Source: an uncultured Cellvibrionales bacterium (GTDB lineage: Bacteria; Pseudomonadota; Gammaproteobacteria; Pseudomonadales; Porticoccaceae). From it: a DNA stretch of 64,000 bases. The stretch is from contig CAJWCO010000006.1 of assembly GCA_913031145.1 (NCBI GenBank), positions 24,503 to 88,502 on the forward strand, written 5' to 3'. Positions 1 to 9,734 of this stretch are shown one piece after another. Numbering within the stretch: the first letter of the stretch is position 1; the number at the start of each line of letters is the position of its first letter. The notes beneath the pieces were generated by a model, which saw only the letters and a program-made list of their open reading frames with translations, searched no databases and was not told the DNA's origin. Made by a program: the position numbers and the translations under genes.

Positions 1-350
1 ATCTCAATGTGGCAGACAACAGTGGTGCACGCAAGGTGATGTGTATCAAGGTGCTTGGTGGATCCCATCGTCGTTATGCGCGGGTTGGTGACATCATAAA
101 GGTTACTGTCAAAGAGGCGATTCCTCGTGGCAAAGTGAAAAAGGGTCAAGTCATGAGTGCTGTGGTGGTGCGAACCAAAAAGGGTTTGCGAAGGCAAGAC
201 GGTAGTCTGATTAAGTTTGATGACAACGCGGCCGTATTGCTAAATGCCAACATGGCGCCAGTGGGGACCCGTATTTTTGGTCCGGTGACGCGAGAACTCC
301 GAACGGAGCGCTTCATGCGAATTATTTCGTTAGCGCCCGAAGTCCTTTAG
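1..350 (+). CDS. rplN: 50S ribosomal protein L14, 5'-truncated by the window edge
   Basis: The frame is open from base 3 and reads [12 protein letters not shown], the conserved start region of L14. About 115 codons remain of the usual 122-123, so some seven N-terminal residues lie left of the window. The GTG at position 9 is an internal valine, not a start. L14 binds 23S rRNA in the large subunit and takes part in an intersubunit bridge. It is followed 12 bases later by rplX, as in the proteobacterial spc operon. Confidence 0.97.
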   Translation, partial: LNVADNSGARKVMCIKVLGGSHRRYARVGDIIKVTVKEAIPRGKVKKGQVMSAVVVRTKKGLRRQDGSLIKFDDNAAVLLNANMAPVGTRIFGPVTRELRTERFMRIISLAPEVL

Positions 351-362
351 GGAGATAGATAA

Positions 363-686
363 ATGGCGATGTCAAAAATAAAGCGCGATGACGATGTGAT
401 CGTAATTGCGGGTAAAGATAAGGGAAAGCGCGGCAAGGTCATTAAGGTCTTAGAGCAAGACCGCCTGATTGTCTCAGGTGTCCAGATGATTAAAAAGCAT
501 CAAAAGCCGAACCCCCAAGCTGGCGTGGTAGGCGGAATTATTGAGCGTGAAGCACCGATTCACGTATCGAATGTGGCTATCTACAATGCGCAGTCAAATC
601 GCGCCGATAGAGTCGGTTTTAAAATTTCGGAAGATAATCAAAAGGTTCGTGTATTCAAATCCAGTGGCGAGCCCGTCGGCGCTTAG
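363..686 (+). CDS. rplX: 50S ribosomal protein L24
   Basis: The 107-residue product is full length for the family. A KOW-type segment near residues 8-35 contains the conserved stretch [12 protein letters not shown]24 is an early assembly protein that binds the 5' part of 23S rRNA. A GGGAG ribosome-binding site at 350-354 lies about 8 bases before the ATG. An in-frame ATG two codons downstream (369) is an equally possible start. The gene lies between rplN and rplE in the spc operon. Confidence 0.97.
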   Translation: MAMSKIKRDDDVIVIAGKDKGKRGKVIKVLEQDRLIVSGVQMIKKHQKPNPQAGVVGGIIEREAPIHVSNVAIYNAQSNRADRVGFKISEDNQKVRVFKSSGEPVGA

Positions 687-702
687 GGAGTGAGAAGATA
701 TT

Positions 703-1245
703 ATGGCTAGGCTTCAAGAGTTATATAAAAATGAGTTGCGTGGACAGTTGCAAACCGAATTAGGTTTGGACAACGTTATGGAAACGCCGCGTATCAGCAA
801 AATCACGCTCAACATGGGCGTAGGCGAGGCGATTGGGGATAAAAAGTCGCTTGAAAGTGCAGTGGCTGACTTGACCTTAATATCGGGGCAAAAACCCGTG
901 GTAAATAATGCGCGTAAGTCGATAGCGGGTTTTAAGGTTCGGCAGGGGTGGCCCATAGGGACTAAAGTAACATTGCGACGTGTCCGAATGTATGACTTCT
1001 TGGAGCGTCTAGTGACGATAGCTATTCCTAGAATTAGAGACTTTAGGGGGATTAGCCCAAAGCAGTTTGATGGTCGTGGAAACTTTTCAATGGGCGTGAG
1101 TGAGCAAATAATATTCCCCGAAATTGACTATGAAAAAATTGATAAGTTACGTGGTTTGGATATCACGATCACCACGACGGCACGCAATGATGATGAGGGT
1201 CGCGCACTGTTAAGAGCGTTTAATTTCCCGCTAAAGGGTAACTGA
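703..1245 (+). CDS. rplE: 50S ribosomal protein L5
   Basis: The 180-residue product matches the family length (about 179). Conserved L5 segments are [10 protein letters not shown] near residue 35 and the C-terminal [13 protein letters not shown]5 binds 5S rRNA and the P-site tRNA region in the central protuberance. The stop is one base from the ATG of rpsN, which suggests translational coupling. Confidence 0.98.
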   Translation: MARLQELYKNELRGQLQTELGLDNVMETPRISKITLNMGVGEAIGDKKSLESAVADLTLISGQKPVVNNARKSIAGFKVRQGWPIGTKVTLRRVRMYDFLERLVTIAIPRIRDFRGISPKQFDGRGNFSMGVSEQIIFPEIDYEKIDKLRGLDITITTTARNDDEGRALLRAFNFPLKGN

Positions 1246-1246
1246 T

Positions 1247-1552
1247 ATGGCAAAGGTATCGATGGTAGAACGCGAGAAGCGTCGTACGAAGACGGTCGCA
1301 AAATATGCAGAAAAACGTTCCAGTTTGAAGGCCATCATTAATGATGCCAATCTGCCGGATGAAGAACGTTGGGCAGCTCAAGATAAACTGCAAAAGTTAC
1401 CGCGTGATTCAAGTCCGGTGCGTCAGCAGAACCGTTGCCGTATCACCGGTCGACCCCATGGTGTTTACCGAAAATTTGGCTTGTGCCGAAATAAACTTCG
1501 CGAAGCCGCGATGCGTGGTGAAGTACCCGGCCTTGTGAAATCGAGTTGGTAA
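1247..1552 (+). CDS. rpsN: 30S ribosomal protein S14, zinc-free long form
   Basis: The 101-residue product is the long form of S14. The C-terminal signature [16 protein letters not shown] is present, but the paired CxxC zinc-binding motifs of the short form are absent, so this is the zinc-independent type. S14 binds the 3' domain of 16S rRNA in the head of the small subunit. It sits immediately after rplE. Confidence 0.98.
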   Translation: MAKVSMVEREKRRTKTVAKYAEKRSSLKAIINDANLPDEERWAAQDKLQKLPRDSSPVRQQNRCRITGRPHGVYRKFGLCRNKLREAAMRGEVPGLVKSSW

Positions 1553-1571
1553 GCCTTAGGAGCGATATCGT

Positions 1572-1964
1572 ATGAGTATGCAAGACCCTGTAGCAGACAT
1601 GTTGACGCGCATCCGTAACGCGCACCACCGCAGTAAGCCAGACGTGAGTATGCCGTCCTCAAAGCTTAAAGTGTCGGTTGCGAAAGTCCTTCAAGATGAG
1701 GGCTACATTGGCGGCTATGAAGTGAGTGAAGACGCTAAGCCAACGCTGACGTTGGGCTTGAAATATTTTGAGGGCAAGCCAGTGATTGCAGAAATATCAC
1801 GCTTCAGCAAGCCTAGCTTACGGCAATATCGGGCCACTAATGACTTGCCTAAAGTACGCAGCGGTTTGGGTGTCGCAATTATTTCCACGAGTCAGGGCGT
1901 TATGACTGACCGTGCTGCCCGTGCCTCCGGTATTGGTGGTGAAGTTCTCTGTACGGTTTTTTAA
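1572..1964 (+). CDS. rpsH: 30S ribosomal protein S8
   Basis: The 130-residue product is full length. It starts [17 protein letters not shown] and ends with the S8 signature near [12 protein letters not shown]8 binds 16S rRNA helix 21. In E. coli S8 is the translational repressor of the spc operon, binding mRNA near rplE. Whether that loop exists here was not established. Confidence 0.98.
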   Translation: MSMQDPVADMLTRIRNAHHRSKPDVSMPSSKLKVSVAKVLQDEGYIGGYEVSEDAKPTLTLGLKYFEGKPVIAEISRFSKPSLRQYRATNDLPKVRSGLGVAIISTSQGVMTDRAARASGIGGEVLCTVF

Positions 1965-1976
1965 TAGGATAGAACA

Positions 1977-2510
1977 ATGTCTAGAGTTGCAAAAAATCCG
2001 GTTCAGGTGCCGAGTGGTGTTCAGGTGTCATTGTCGGCTGAAGAGGTTGCCGTAAAAGGTGCGAGAGGTTCTCTGTCAATGTCCGTAAATCCGGACGTTG
2101 AAATCCTTCAAGAGGGTAGTGTGCTAACGTTCGGTGCTCGCAAAGAGGGGACTTTTGCTAACGCAATGTCGGGAACAACGCGGGCGCTTGTGAACAATAT
2201 GGTGATCGGCGTTAGTACTGGATTTAGCAAGAAAATTGAATTGATAGGGGTGGGTTATCGAGCCCAAGTGCAAGGGCAGAGCATTAACTTGTCGTTGGGA
2301 TACTCGCACCCTGTTATTTACGATCTGCCCGAGGGGGTCATGGCTGAGTCAGTCAGCCAAACTGAATTGCTATTGAAGTCGACGGATAAACAAAAGGTGG
2401 GACAAGCTGCGGCCGAAATTCGCGCATTTCGTCCGCCTGAGCCTTATAAAGGCAAGGGCGTTCGCATCGACGGTGAACGCATACGACGCAAAGAAGCCAA
2501 GAAAAAGTAA
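1977..2510 (+). CDS. rplF: 50S ribosomal protein L6
   Basis: The 177-residue product has the two repeated L6 folds. It shows the C-terminal motif [20 protein letters not shown] near residues 152-171. L6 lies near the factor-binding site and the sarcin-ricin loop. The gene follows rpsH by 12 bases and precedes rplR. Confidence 0.98.
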   Translation: MSRVAKNPVQVPSGVQVSLSAEEVAVKGARGSLSMSVNPDVEILQEGSVLTFGARKEGTFANAMSGTTRALVNNMVIGVSTGFSKKIELIGVGYRAQVQGQSINLSLGYSHPVIYDLPEGVMAESVSQTELLLKSTDKQKVGQAAAEIRAFRPPEPYKGKGVRIDGERIRRKEAKKK

Positions 2511-2519
2511 TAGGGTGAG

Positions 2520-2873
2520 ATGATGAGCGATAAAAAAGTATCACGTCAGCGGCGGGCTAGACGGGTCAGAATGAAAATCCGTGAGTCTGGGGCAACGCGC
2601 CTTTGCGTGAATCGAACGCCGCGGCATATCTATGCTCAGGTTATTGGGCCTGATGGCAATCGCATCGTCGCAAGTGCATCTACCCTTGAGAAAGCGCTTC
2701 ACTCGGGTAGCACGGGTAACATTGAAGCTGCTGCGCTGGTGGGCCGGATTGTAGCTGAGCGGGCGGTGGCCGCGGGCGTCAAGAGTGTGGCGTTTGACCG
2801 CAGTGGGTATAAATATCATGGCCGTGTTAAGGCTCTGGCTGACGCCGCGCGTGAAGCCGGCCTCGAATTTTAA
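2520..2873 (+). CDS. rplR: 50S ribosomal protein L18
   Basis: The 117-residue product is typical of L18, a 5S rRNA-binding protein. A basic N-terminal tail (residues 4-20) is followed by the folded domain, with the family ending [20 protein letters not shown]. Two consecutive ATG codons (2520 and 2523) are available after the purine-rich GGGTGAG. The first is chosen for length. Confidence 0.97.
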   Translation: MMSDKKVSRQRRARRVRMKIRESGATRLCVNRTPRHIYAQVIGPDGNRIVASASTLEKALHSGSTGNIEAAALVGRIVAERAVAAGVKSVAFDRSGYKYHGRVKALADAAREAGLEF

Positions 2874-2887
2874 TAGGTAGACAAACT

Positions 2888-3397
2888 ATGGCTTTCTCAG
2901 ATCAAAAAGACGGCGCAAACGAAGGTATGATGGAAAAGCTGGTTCAGGTGAACCGGGTTGCCAAAACTGTAAAGGGTGGACGCATATTTGCCTTTACCGC
3001 GTTGACCGTTGTTGGCGATGGTAAAGGAAAGGTCGGTTTTGGCCGCGGTAAGGCCCGCGAAGTGCCGCAGGCGATACAGAAAGCTATGGAGTCAGCGCGT
3101 CGAAATATGATTGACGTGGCTCTAGATGGTTCGACGATTCAGTACCCCATCAAAGGGATCCATGCCGCCTCAAAGATCTACATGCAGCCTGCCTCGGAAG
3201 GTACCGGGGTCATTGCCGGTGGTGCCATGCGTTCGGTGTTAGAGTTGGCGGGCGTTCAAAATGTATTGGCAAAATGTTATGGATCGACCAATCCCGTGAA
3301 CGTTGTGCGCGCGACCTTTAACGCGCTCAGAGAAATGAATTCGCCAGATGACGTTGCCGCCAAGCGTGGTAAGACGGTCGAGGAAATTCTTAATTAA
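2888..3397 (+). CDS. rpsE: 30S ribosomal protein S5
   Basis: The 169-residue product has the double-stranded RNA-binding-like N-terminal domain with [20 protein letters not shown] near residues 23-42. The C-terminal domain contains [15 protein letters not shown]5 supports translational accuracy and mRNA unwinding at the entry channel. The adjacent order rplR-rpsE-rpmD-rplO is the conserved one. Confidence 0.98.
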   Translation: MAFSDQKDGANEGMMEKLVQVNRVAKTVKGGRIFAFTALTVVGDGKGKVGFGRGKAREVPQAIQKAMESARRNMIDVALDGSTIQYPIKGIHAASKIYMQPASEGTGVIAGGAMRSVLELAGVQNVLAKCYGSTNPVNVVRATFNALREMNSPDDVAAKRGKTVEEILN

Positions 3398-3431
3398 GTG
3401 CCGGTGAACAGCGGCGCAGTGGATAAACATA

Positions 3432-3620
3432 ATGACTAAACAAAAAACGTTGAAAGTGACCCTGACGAAAAGCACGATCGGGCGATTAAAGAACCACAAG
3501 GCTTGTGTTGCAGGCTTGGGGCTCAGGCGTATCGGCCATTCCGTTGAGGTTGAAGATACTGTGTCCGTTCGTGGCATGATAAATAAAGTGAATTACTTGC
3601 TGCAAGTAGAGGAAGCGTAA
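3432..3620 (+). CDS. rpmD: 50S ribosomal protein L30
   Basis: The 62-residue product is normal for bacterial L30. The family core is visible as [20 protein letters not shown]. The ORF lies between rpsE and rplO, and its stop is one base before the rplO ATG. The spacing from rpsE (34 bases) is the widest in this part of the operon. Confidence 0.97.
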   Translation: MTKQKTLKVTLTKSTIGRLKNHKACVAGLGLRRIGHSVEVEDTVSVRGMINKVNYLLQVEEA

Positions 3621-3621
3621 A

Positions 3622-4062
3622 ATGCGTATGAATACTCTTAGCCCGGCTCCGGGTCGCATCAAAGAAGGCAAGCGAGTCGGCCGCGGTATCGGCAGTGGCC
3701 TAGGTAAGACGGCGGGTCGTGGGCACAAAGGGCAAAAGTCGCGGAACGGTGGGTCAGTGCGCCCGGGGTTCGAAGGGGGTCAAATGCCCCTTCAGAAGCG
3801 TCTCCCCAAATATGGCTTCACATCGCGCTTGGCGGCTGTTACGGCAGAAATCCGCTTATCTGAGCTCAACGCGGTCGAGGCCGACGTGATTGATATTGAT
3901 GCTCTTAGATCGGCCGGGCTCATTAACAGTAGAATACGTCGCGCAAAGGTGTTCGCCTCGGGCGAGGTGACCAAGGCAGTCACTTTACGGGGTATCGGTG
4001 CGACCAAAGGGGCACTTGCGGCGATTCAAGCCGCGGGCGGCTCCGTAGAAGAACAGGCTTAA
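3622..4062 (+). CDS. rplO: 50S ribosomal protein L15
   Basis: The 146-residue product begins [20 protein letters not shown]. It carries the glycine- and arginine-rich N-terminal extension ([25 protein letters not shown], written here only as a landmark at residues 33-57), which threads into 23S rRNA. An alternative start is the ATG at 3628. The stop is one base from secY, as in other proteobacteria. Confidence 0.97.
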   Translation: MRMNTLSPAPGRIKEGKRVGRGIGSGLGKTAGRGHKGQKSRNGGSVRPGFEGGQMPLQKRLPKYGFTSRLAAVTAEIRLSELNAVEADVIDIDALRSAGLINSRIRRAKVFASGEVTKAVTLRGIGATKGALAAIQAAGGSVEEQA

Positions 4063-4063
4063 T

Positions 4064-5383
4064 ATGTCCACTGCAGGGGCAGCAGCACTCGGTAATCAAA
4101 AAGGCTTAGACGAGCTTTGGGCGCGCTTACGCTTTTTGGCTTTGGCGATCGTCATTTATCGAATTGGTACGCATATCCCCGTGCCTGGTTTTGATCCTGA
4201 TCGATTGGTTGAGCTATTTACTCAGAACCAGGGGACATTTTTGGGGCTGTTTAACATGTTCTCAGGCGGTGCGCTGGAGCGTATGAGTATTTTAGCGCTC
4301 GGAGTGATGCCTTACATATCTGCGTCGATCATTATGCAGTTGTTGGCGGCGACAGTACCTGCATTAGAGCAGTTAAAGAAAGAAGGAGATAGCGGCCGAA
4401 GAACGATTAACCAGTATACGCGCTATGGCACCGTGTTTTTAGCTCTGATTCAGGGCACTGGGATGTCGGTAAGCTTTGCATCTCAAGGACTGGCGTACGA
4501 GGTGAATACCCTATTCTATCTGGTCGCTATTGCCTCTCTGGTGGCAGGCGCTGTGTTTTTGATGTGGTTGGGCGAACAGATCACTGAGCGCGGCATCGGT
4601 AATGGCATTTCCATGTTGATTTTTGCAGGCATAGTGGCAGGTATTCCAGGCGCTATCGGGCAGGCTTTGGAGTCTGCACGACAGGGTGATATCAACCCGA
4701 TCATGCTGGTATTTGTGTTGTTGATAGCAATCGCAGTTGTCTATTTCGTGGTATTTATTGAGCGGGGGCAACGGCGGCTTACGGTGAACTACGCGCAGCG
4801 CCAGGGTCGAAAGGCGTACAATGCGCAAACGTCGCACTTGCCGCTCAAGGTGAACATGGCAGGCGTGATACCTGCAATTTTTGCTAGCAGTATGTTGTTG
4901 TTCCCAACCTCAATTAGTCAGTGGTTTGGTCAGGGGGCTAATGCGCCGGGTTGGCTGCAAGACGTTGCAATTCTTATTGGGCCCGGGCAGCCGCTATATA
5001 TTCTGTTGTTCTCATCGTTAATTATCTTTTTTAGCTTCTTTTATACCGCTTTGATGTACAACCCAAGGGAAGTTGCGGATAACCTAAAGAAGGGAGGCGC
5101 TTACCTTCCAGGCATCCGCCCGGGAGAGCATACGGCCAAATATATTGATATGGTCACAACGAGGTTGACCCTGATTGGCGGCGTGTACATTACCCTAATC
5201 TGCTTGATGCCGCAGTTCTTGAATGTTTATTTTAATGTACCGTTTTATCTTGGCGGGACGTCGCTGCTGATCGCGGTTGTTGTCACAATGGATTTTATGG
5301 CTCAGGTGCAATCGCACCTCATGTCGCAACAATATGATTCGCTAATGAAGAAGGCCAACCTTAAAAACATTGGTCGTAGATAG
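4064..5383 (+). CDS. secY: Preprotein translocase subunit SecY
   Basis: The 439-residue polytopic protein has ten predicted membrane segments. It is the channel of the SecYEG translocon, which exports unfolded proteins and inserts membrane proteins. Visible landmarks are the plug region near [14 protein letters not shown] (residues 31-44), [16 protein letters not shown] near residues 79-94, and the cytoplasmic loop ending [15 protein letters not shown] that contacts SecA and the ribosome. It sits in the spc operon between rplO and rpmJ. Confidence 0.99.
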   Translation: MSTAGAAALGNQKGLDELWARLRFLALAIVIYRIGTHIPVPGFDPDRLVELFTQNQGTFLGLFNMFSGGALERMSILALGVMPYISASIIMQLLAATVPALEQLKKEGDSGRRTINQYTRYGTVFLALIQGTGMSVSFASQGLAYEVNTLFYLVAIASLVAGAVFLMWLGEQITERGIGNGISMLIFAGIVAGIPGAIGQALESARQGDINPIMLVFVLLIAIAVVYFVVFIERGQRRLTVNYAQRQGRKAYNAQTSHLPLKVNMAGVIPAIFASSMLLFPTSISQWFGQGANAPGWLQDVAILIGPGQPLYILLFSSLIIFFSFFYTALMYNPREVADNLKKGGAYLPGIRPGEHTAKYIDMVTTRLTLIGGVYITLICLMPQFLNVYFNVPFYLGGTSLLIAVVVTMDFMAQVQSHLMSQQYDSLMKKANLKNIGRR

Positions 5384-5395
5384 GGAGATGGTGCT

Positions 5396-5512
5396 ATGAA
5401 AGTGCGTGCATCGGTAAAGAAGATATGTCGCAACTGTAAAGTGGTTCGTCGCAAAGGTGTTGTGCGCGTGATTTGTAGTGTTGAACCTCGGCACAAGCAG
5501 CGACAGGGTTGA
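5396..5512 (+). CDS. rpmJ: 50S ribosomal protein L36, zinc-binding form
   Basis: This short ORF encodes 38 residues starting [17 protein letters not shown]. Cys11, Cys14, Cys27 and His33 form the zinc site of the C+ type of L36. The gene is 12 bases after secY and ends the spc operon, as in E. coli. A GGGAGATGG stretch at the secY stop serves as the ribosome-binding region. Confidence 0.96.
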   Translation: MKVRASVKKICRNCKVVRRKGVVRVICSVEPRHKQRQG

Positions 5513-5612
5513 GTCAGTTGATTTTTATAACATCTATCGGTATCCTTCATCGCCTTTTTGTAGGGTGTCTGCAAGGGTACCAAAATAATTACAGTGAAGT
5601 GGAGTAATGTGA
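5513..5612 (+). promoter_or_regulatory. Candidate alpha-operon leader (S4 autoregulation site)
   Basis: The 100-base gap before rpsM can fold. GGTATCC (5539-5545) can pair with GGGTACC (5575-5581) with one G-U pair, and CGCC (5551-5554) can pair with GGTG inside that loop. In E. coli, ribosomal protein S4 represses this operon by binding a pseudoknot in the rpsM leader. Position and pairing here are consistent with that, but a pseudoknot was not modelled. The rpsM ribosome-binding site (GTGGAG) follows the helix. Confidence 0.4.
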
Positions 5613-5969
5613 ATGGCCCGTATTGCCGGTGTCAATATTCCTGACAACAAGCACGCAGTGATTTCATTGACGTATGTGTTTGGTGTTGGTCGCCCAACTG
5701 CGCGGAAAATTTGCGCCGAAGTGGGTATTAGTGAGATGACTAAAATTTCTCAATTAGGTGATAGCGAGCTGGATAAGTTGCGTGCAGCAGTTAACGAAAG
5801 AGAGGTCGAGGGAGATCTGCGTCGAGAAGTCAGTATGAATATTAAGCGTCTGATGGACCTCGGATGTTACCGCGGCCTGCGTCACCGGCGTAACCTTCCG
5901 GTACGCGGACAACGCACCAAGACAAACGCACGGACCCGAAAGGGCCCCCGACGTCCCATAAAAAGATAA
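5613..5969 (+). CDS. rpsM: 30S ribosomal protein S13
   Basis: The 118-residue product starts [20 protein letters not shown]. It has the helix-two-turns-helix region [11 protein letters not shown] and the basic tail [21 protein letters not shown]13 lies in the small-subunit head and contacts the P-site tRNA and L5. It is the first gene of the alpha operon. A GTGGAG site sits about 9 bases before the ATG. Confidence 0.98.
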   Translation: MARIAGVNIPDNKHAVISLTYVFGVGRPTARKICAEVGISEMTKISQLGDSELDKLRAAVNEREVEGDLRREVSMNIKRLMDLGCYRGLRHRRNLPVRGQRTKTNARTRKGPRRPIKR

Positions 5970-5984
5970 TTTTTAGGATCTGTA

Positions 5985-6377
5985 ATGGCAAAAACAGCGA
6001 CCAAAACGACCCGTAAAAAGGTCAAAAAGACGGTGATCGACGGGGTGGCGCATATCTATGCTTCGTTTAATAACACCATTGTGACGATCACAGACCGACA
6101 GGGTAATGCGCTGTCATGGGCGACAGCCGGAGGATCGGGCTTTCGTGGATCGCGAAAAAGCACACCGTTTGCGGCACAGGTAGCCGCTGAACGAGCGGGC
6201 GAAGCCGCCAAAGACTACGGTCTGAAAAACTTAGATGTGCAAGTTAAAGGCCCCGGCCCCGGGCGTGAATCGGCTGTGCGTGCACTTAACAATGCAGGAT
6301 ACAAAATAACCAACATTACGGATGTGACGCCAGTACCACACAATGGCTGTCGCCCACCCAAAAAGCGTCGCGTGTAA
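5985..6377 (+). CDS. rpsK: 30S ribosomal protein S11
   Basis: The 130-residue product has the family features [20 protein letters not shown] (residues 22-41) and the C-terminal [18 protein letters not shown]11 forms part of the mRNA exit platform of the small subunit. The gene is 15 bases after rpsM and 12 bases before rpsD. Confidence 0.98.
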   Translation: MAKTATKTTRKKVKKTVIDGVAHIYASFNNTIVTITDRQGNALSWATAGGSGFRGSRKSTPFAAQVAAERAGEAAKDYGLKNLDVQVKGPGPGRESAVRALNNAGYKITNITDVTPVPHNGCRPPKKRRV

Positions 6378-6389
6378 GAGAGATAAGAC

Positions 6390-7010
6390 ATGGCTAGATA
6401 CTTAGGACCTACTTGTAAATTATCCCGCCGCGAAGGCACGGATTTGTTTTTGAAAAGCGGTGTGCGACCACTTGAGTCGAAGTGTCGGGCCGAAAGTGCT
6501 CCGGGGCAACACGGCCAGCGCCGCGGACGTTTGTCGGATTACGGGGTTCAGCTTAGAGAGAAACAAAAAGTCAGGCGTATTTACGGAGTTTTAGAAAAGC
6601 AGTTTCGTAACTATTATAAAACCGCCGCGAGAATCACTGGTAACACCGGAGAGAACCTATTAACTCTCTTAGAACAGCGATTGGACAACGTAGTCTATCG
6701 AATGGGGTTTGGCTCAACACGGGCCGAATCGCGGCAGCTGGTTGCTCACAATGCCATATTGGTCAACGGAAAGAAGGTAAACATTCCCTCTTATCGCGTG
6801 CAGGCTGGTGATGTGATCGCTCTGCGAGAAAAATCAAAAGGCCAACTACGGGTGCAGACCGCATTACAACTAGCGGCGCAACGGGGTGTCGGAGAGTGGT
6901 TGATCGTTGATAATGGGAAGATGGAAGGCACTTTCATGCGCACCCCTGACCGTTCCGATTTGCCTGCTGAAATCAACGAAAATCTGATTGTAGAACTTTA
7001 CTCTAAGTAA
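6390..7010 (+). CDS. rpsD: 30S ribosomal protein S4
   Basis: The 206-residue product is the standard length. It starts [20 protein letters not shown] and contains the S4 RNA-binding domain with [20 protein letters not shown] near residues 97-116. S4 nucleates assembly of the 30S body. In E. coli it also represses its own operon through the rpsM leader, and a candidate site is present here at 5513-5612. Confidence 0.98.
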   Translation: MARYLGPTCKLSRREGTDLFLKSGVRPLESKCRAESAPGQHGQRRGRLSDYGVQLREKQKVRRIYGVLEKQFRNYYKTAARITGNTGENLLTLLEQRLDNVVYRMGFGSTRAESRQLVAHNAILVNGKKVNIPSYRVQAGDVIALREKSKGQLRVQTALQLAAQRGVGEWLIVDNGKMEGTFMRTPDRSDLPAEINENLIVELYSK

Positions 7011-7038
7011 TTAACGCTTGGTCGTTACAAGGAATACT

Positions 7039-8034
7039 ATGCAAAACTCCGCAACTGAATTTTTAACACCACGCAATATTGATGTGACCTCGCACGATTT
7101 AACGCATGCTAAAATTGTCTTAGAACCCTTAGAACGCGGTTTTGGTCATACCTTAGGTAATGCATTGCGTCGTATTCTCTTATCCTCAATGTCGGGTTGT
7201 GCAATCGTCGAAGTCGATATAGACGGCGTGGAACACGAGTACAGTACGATTGAAGGCGTTCAGGAAGATGTTATGGAGATCATTTTGAACCTCAAGGGCG
7301 TGGCCGTTGTCATGGAGGGTCGAGATGAGACTACGCTGACATTAGATGTTACCGGTCCCGGCCCAGTCCTAGCCAGCGATATCGAGTTGGATAGCCATGT
7401 AGAGATTGTAAATCCAGACCACGTGATAGCCAACATATCTGGAAAAGGGCGTCTTGCAATGCGGTTACATATTGAACGGGGGCGTGGCTATCAACCAGCG
7501 GATGCGCGGATAGTCGATGAAGAGACTCGTAGCATTGGTCGGTTGAAAATCGACGCGACGTTCAGTCCAGTGTTCAGTGTGTCATACAGTGTAGAAAATG
7601 CTCGGGTAGAAAACCGCACGGACTTAGATAAGTTGGTTCTCGAGCTTGAAACCAACGGCACCATCGATCCTGAAGAGGCAATTCGCAGAGCAGCGACGAT
7701 TCTCCAGCAGCAGCTTGCGGTTTTCGTAGACCTCGAGGGAGAGGCAACGGCCGAACCGGAAGAAGAAGAAATTGAGATAGATCCAATGTTACTGCGGCCA
7801 GTTGATGACTTAGAACTCACAGTGCGTTCGGCTAACTGCCTGAAGGCAGAGAGTATCTATTATATTGGTGATTTGATACAGCGTACCGAAGTGGAGCTGC
7901 TAAAGACGCCGAACTTGGGTAAAAAGTCACTGACAGAAATCAAAGATGTTTTAGCGTCTCGCGGGTTATCGTTGGGTATGCGCCTGGAGAACTGGCCACC
8001 AGCAAGTCTTAAAAGTGAACGAGAGCTGGTCTAG
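7039..8034 (+). CDS. rpoA: DNA-directed RNA polymerase subunit alpha
   Basis: The 331-residue alpha subunit starts at the ATG at 7039 ([16 protein letters not shown]), preceded by ACAAGGA. An upstream in-frame TTG (7018) would add seven residues that are not family-like. The N-terminal dimerization domain contains [20 protein letters not shown] near residues 32-51. The C-terminal domain (roughly residues 250-320) contains RSANCLKAE and [13 protein letters not shown], which contact UP elements and activators. The gene sits between rpsD and rplQ, as is usual. Confidence 0.98.
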   Translation: MQNSATEFLTPRNIDVTSHDLTHAKIVLEPLERGFGHTLGNALRRILLSSMSGCAIVEVDIDGVEHEYSTIEGVQEDVMEIILNLKGVAVVMEGRDETTLTLDVTGPGPVLASDIELDSHVEIVNPDHVIANISGKGRLAMRLHIERGRGYQPADARIVDEETRSIGRLKIDATFSPVFSVSYSVENARVENRTDLDKLVLELETNGTIDPEEAIRRAATILQQQLAVFVDLEGEATAEPEEEEIEIDPMLLRPVDDLELTVRSANCLKAESIYYIGDLIQRTEVELLKTPNLGKKSLTEIKDVLASRGLSLGMRLENWPPASLKSERELV

Positions 8035-8081
8035 TACATAATTTGAGGCGTAAGCCTTGGTGAAAAATAGAGGAAACGAAC

Positions 8082-8474
8082 ATGCGCCATCGCTATAGTG
8101 GCCGGAAGCTAAATATGAAGGGCGCTCATCGACGCGCTATGTTTCGCAATATGACAGCGTCCTTGGTAGAGCACGAGTTGATTAAGACTACCCTGCCAAA
8201 AGCCAAGGAGCTGAGAGGTTTTGCGGAGCCCTTCATTACGTTAGCGAAACAAGACAGTGTTGCAAACCGGCGGCTTGTTTTTGATCGATTGCGTAACAAG
8301 GCTGCCGTCGGAAAACTCTTTTCAGAACTGGGTCCTAGGTACTCAGAACGCCCCGGTGGATACTTACGAATTTTGAAATGTGGTCGCCGTACTGGTGACA
8401 ATGCGCCTATGGCGTACGTGGAATTAGTAGATCGGCCGGTTGAAGAAATCGTCGAAGAGGTACTAGAGGCTTAG
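8082..8474 (+). CDS. rplQ: 50S ribosomal protein L17
   Basis: The 130-residue product starts [20 protein letters not shown], the L17 signature. It ends in an acidic tail ([11 protein letters not shown]). It is the last gene of the alpha operon. It faces apaH on the other strand across 57 bases. No hairpin with a U-tract was seen there, only a weak CTAGT/ACTAG inverted repeat at 8518-8535 that overlaps the apaH stop. Confidence 0.98.
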   Translation: MRHRYSGRKLNMKGAHRRAMFRNMTASLVEHELIKTTLPKAKELRGFAEPFITLAKQDSVANRRLVFDRLRNKAAVGKLFSELGPRYSERPGGYLRILKCGRRTGDNAPMAYVELVDRPVEEIVEEVLEA

Positions 8475-8531
8475 TATCCAACGAACGCGTACCCATCTGA
8501 CTGTCATTCAATGCGGGCTAGTGGGACATAA

Positions 8532-9362
8532 CTAGGGAGCCTTTGATTCACAACTCTTCGGTTCGTGGTGAGCGTCTTGGGTGTCTAGGTCCATGAGCCT
8601 CAGACGACCGCCCCACACATAACCGGTGTCCAATGGGAACAGTGTGGCATTCCCATAGCGACCTTCCAGTGCGGCCCAGTGGCCATAGATGATCTTGCGT
8701 TTTTTGCACTTCCGATCTGGGTGAAGAAACCAAGCGGCGCTGCCCGTACGTGGGTCAACCGTTGGGCTTAATGCCGCTTTTTTACCAAACTCGAGCGTGC
8801 CACCGGTGGAGCACCGCCGCATGCGTGTGAAGTAATTGGTGATCGTGCGCCAGCGCGATGCCCCCACCAGTGTGTCGGACCATGTCGCGGGTGCGTTGCC
8901 ATACATTTCGGAAAAGTAGGCGTCAGCGCGACTCGAGCAAAGCACAGTTGACACTTCGGCAGCGAGTTTACGCGCGGTTTGTAGTGACCATTGCGGCGGA
9001 ATACCTGCATGGACTACCGTATAGTCACCAATGTCCAGCAACAGTGGTTGTTGCTGTAACCAGTCGAGAAGTGAATCGCAATCGGAGGCCGCCAGCAGTG
9101 CGTCGAACATGTCGTTGCGGCTAGCACGGCGAAAGCCTCTCGCCACGGCCAAAAGATGTAGATCATGGTTTCCCAATACGGTGGCAAAACTCGTTCCAAG
9201 ATCGCGACAAAAGCGCAGCGTGTCAAGTGACTGCGGTCCTCGATTAACAAGGTCACCTGTGGCAATCAGGCGGTCATTGCTAGGATCGAAATTAACCTGT
9301 GCCAGCACACTCTTGAGTCCGTCTAAACAGCCATGAATATCGCCGACCGCATAGACTTTCAT
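8532..9362 (-). CDS. apaH: Symmetrical bis(5'-nucleosyl)-tetraphosphatase
   Basis: The 276-residue protein hydrolyses Ap4A and related dinucleoside polyphosphates symmetrically, giving two ADP from Ap4A. Metallophosphatase motifs are visible: GDIHGC near residues 7-12, GDLVNRGP near 36-43, GNHD near 65-68 and VHAGIPPQW near 117-125. It is the last gene of the minus-strand lptD-surA-pdxA-rsmA-apaG-apaH block. Its start is directly next to the apaG stop. The same order is conserved in many gammaproteobacteria. Confidence 0.97.
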   Translation of the reverse strand: MKVYAVGDIHGCLDGLKSVLAQVNFDPSNDRLIATGDLVNRGPQSLDTLRFCRDLGTSFATVLGNHDLHLLAVARGFRRASRNDMFDALLAASDCDSLLDWLQQQPLLLDIGDYTVVHAGIPPQWSLQTARKLAAEVSTVLCSSRADAYFSEMYGNAPATWSDTLVGASRWRTITNYFTRMRRCSTGGTLEFGKKAALSPTVDPRTGSAAWFLHPDRKCKKRKIIYGHWAALEGRYGNATLFPLDTGYVWGGRLRLMDLDTQDAHHEPKSCESKAP

Positions 9363-9734
9363 CTAATTAAGTACACTTGGCACGGCGAGTAGAAAAGGTT
9401 TAATGGCGCCCTTGAAGGCGGTTCCATCCCGATCGACGAAGTGGTAAGTACCCTGCATTGTTCCAACGGGCGTAGCCAAGACCACTGCGCTCGTGTAGAT
9501 AAAGCTATTCCCCGCCTCAATCGTCGGTTGCTTTCCGACCACGCCCTCGCCCTTAACTTCACGACGAAGTTCATTGCCGTCGGTAATAATCCAGTGGCGT
9601 CTGAGTAATTTTGCTGAAACTGAGGCGTCATTCTGTACGGTCATTTGATAGGCGAAAACATAACGTTCGTTATCAGCGTCCGATTCGCGCTCTAAATATC
9701 TCGTTTCTACGCTAATGCGTACGCATGCCATCAT
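9363..9734 (-). CDS. apaG: ApaG (Co2+/Mg2+ efflux-associated) protein
   Basis: The 123-residue protein is the single-domain ApaG family. It has a fibronectin-III-like fold, with RISVETRYLERESD at the start and the characteristic VGTMQGTYHFVDRDGTAF near residues 89-106. The biochemical role of the family is not settled. The ATG overlaps the rsmA stop as ATATGATGG, and a second ATG follows immediately. It is transcribed with rsmA upstream and apaH downstream. Confidence 0.95.
   Translation of the reverse strand: MMACVRISVETRYLERESDADNERYVFAYQMTVQNDASVSAKLLRRHWIITDGNELRREVKGEGVVGKQPTIEAGNSFIYTSAVVLATPVGTMQGTYHFVDRDGTAFKGAIKPFLLAVPSVLN

Noticed and set aside
8518..8535. Terminator hairpin between rplQ and apaH
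   Set aside because: The stem is only five bases (CTAGT/ACTAG), overlaps the apaH stop and has no U-tract.
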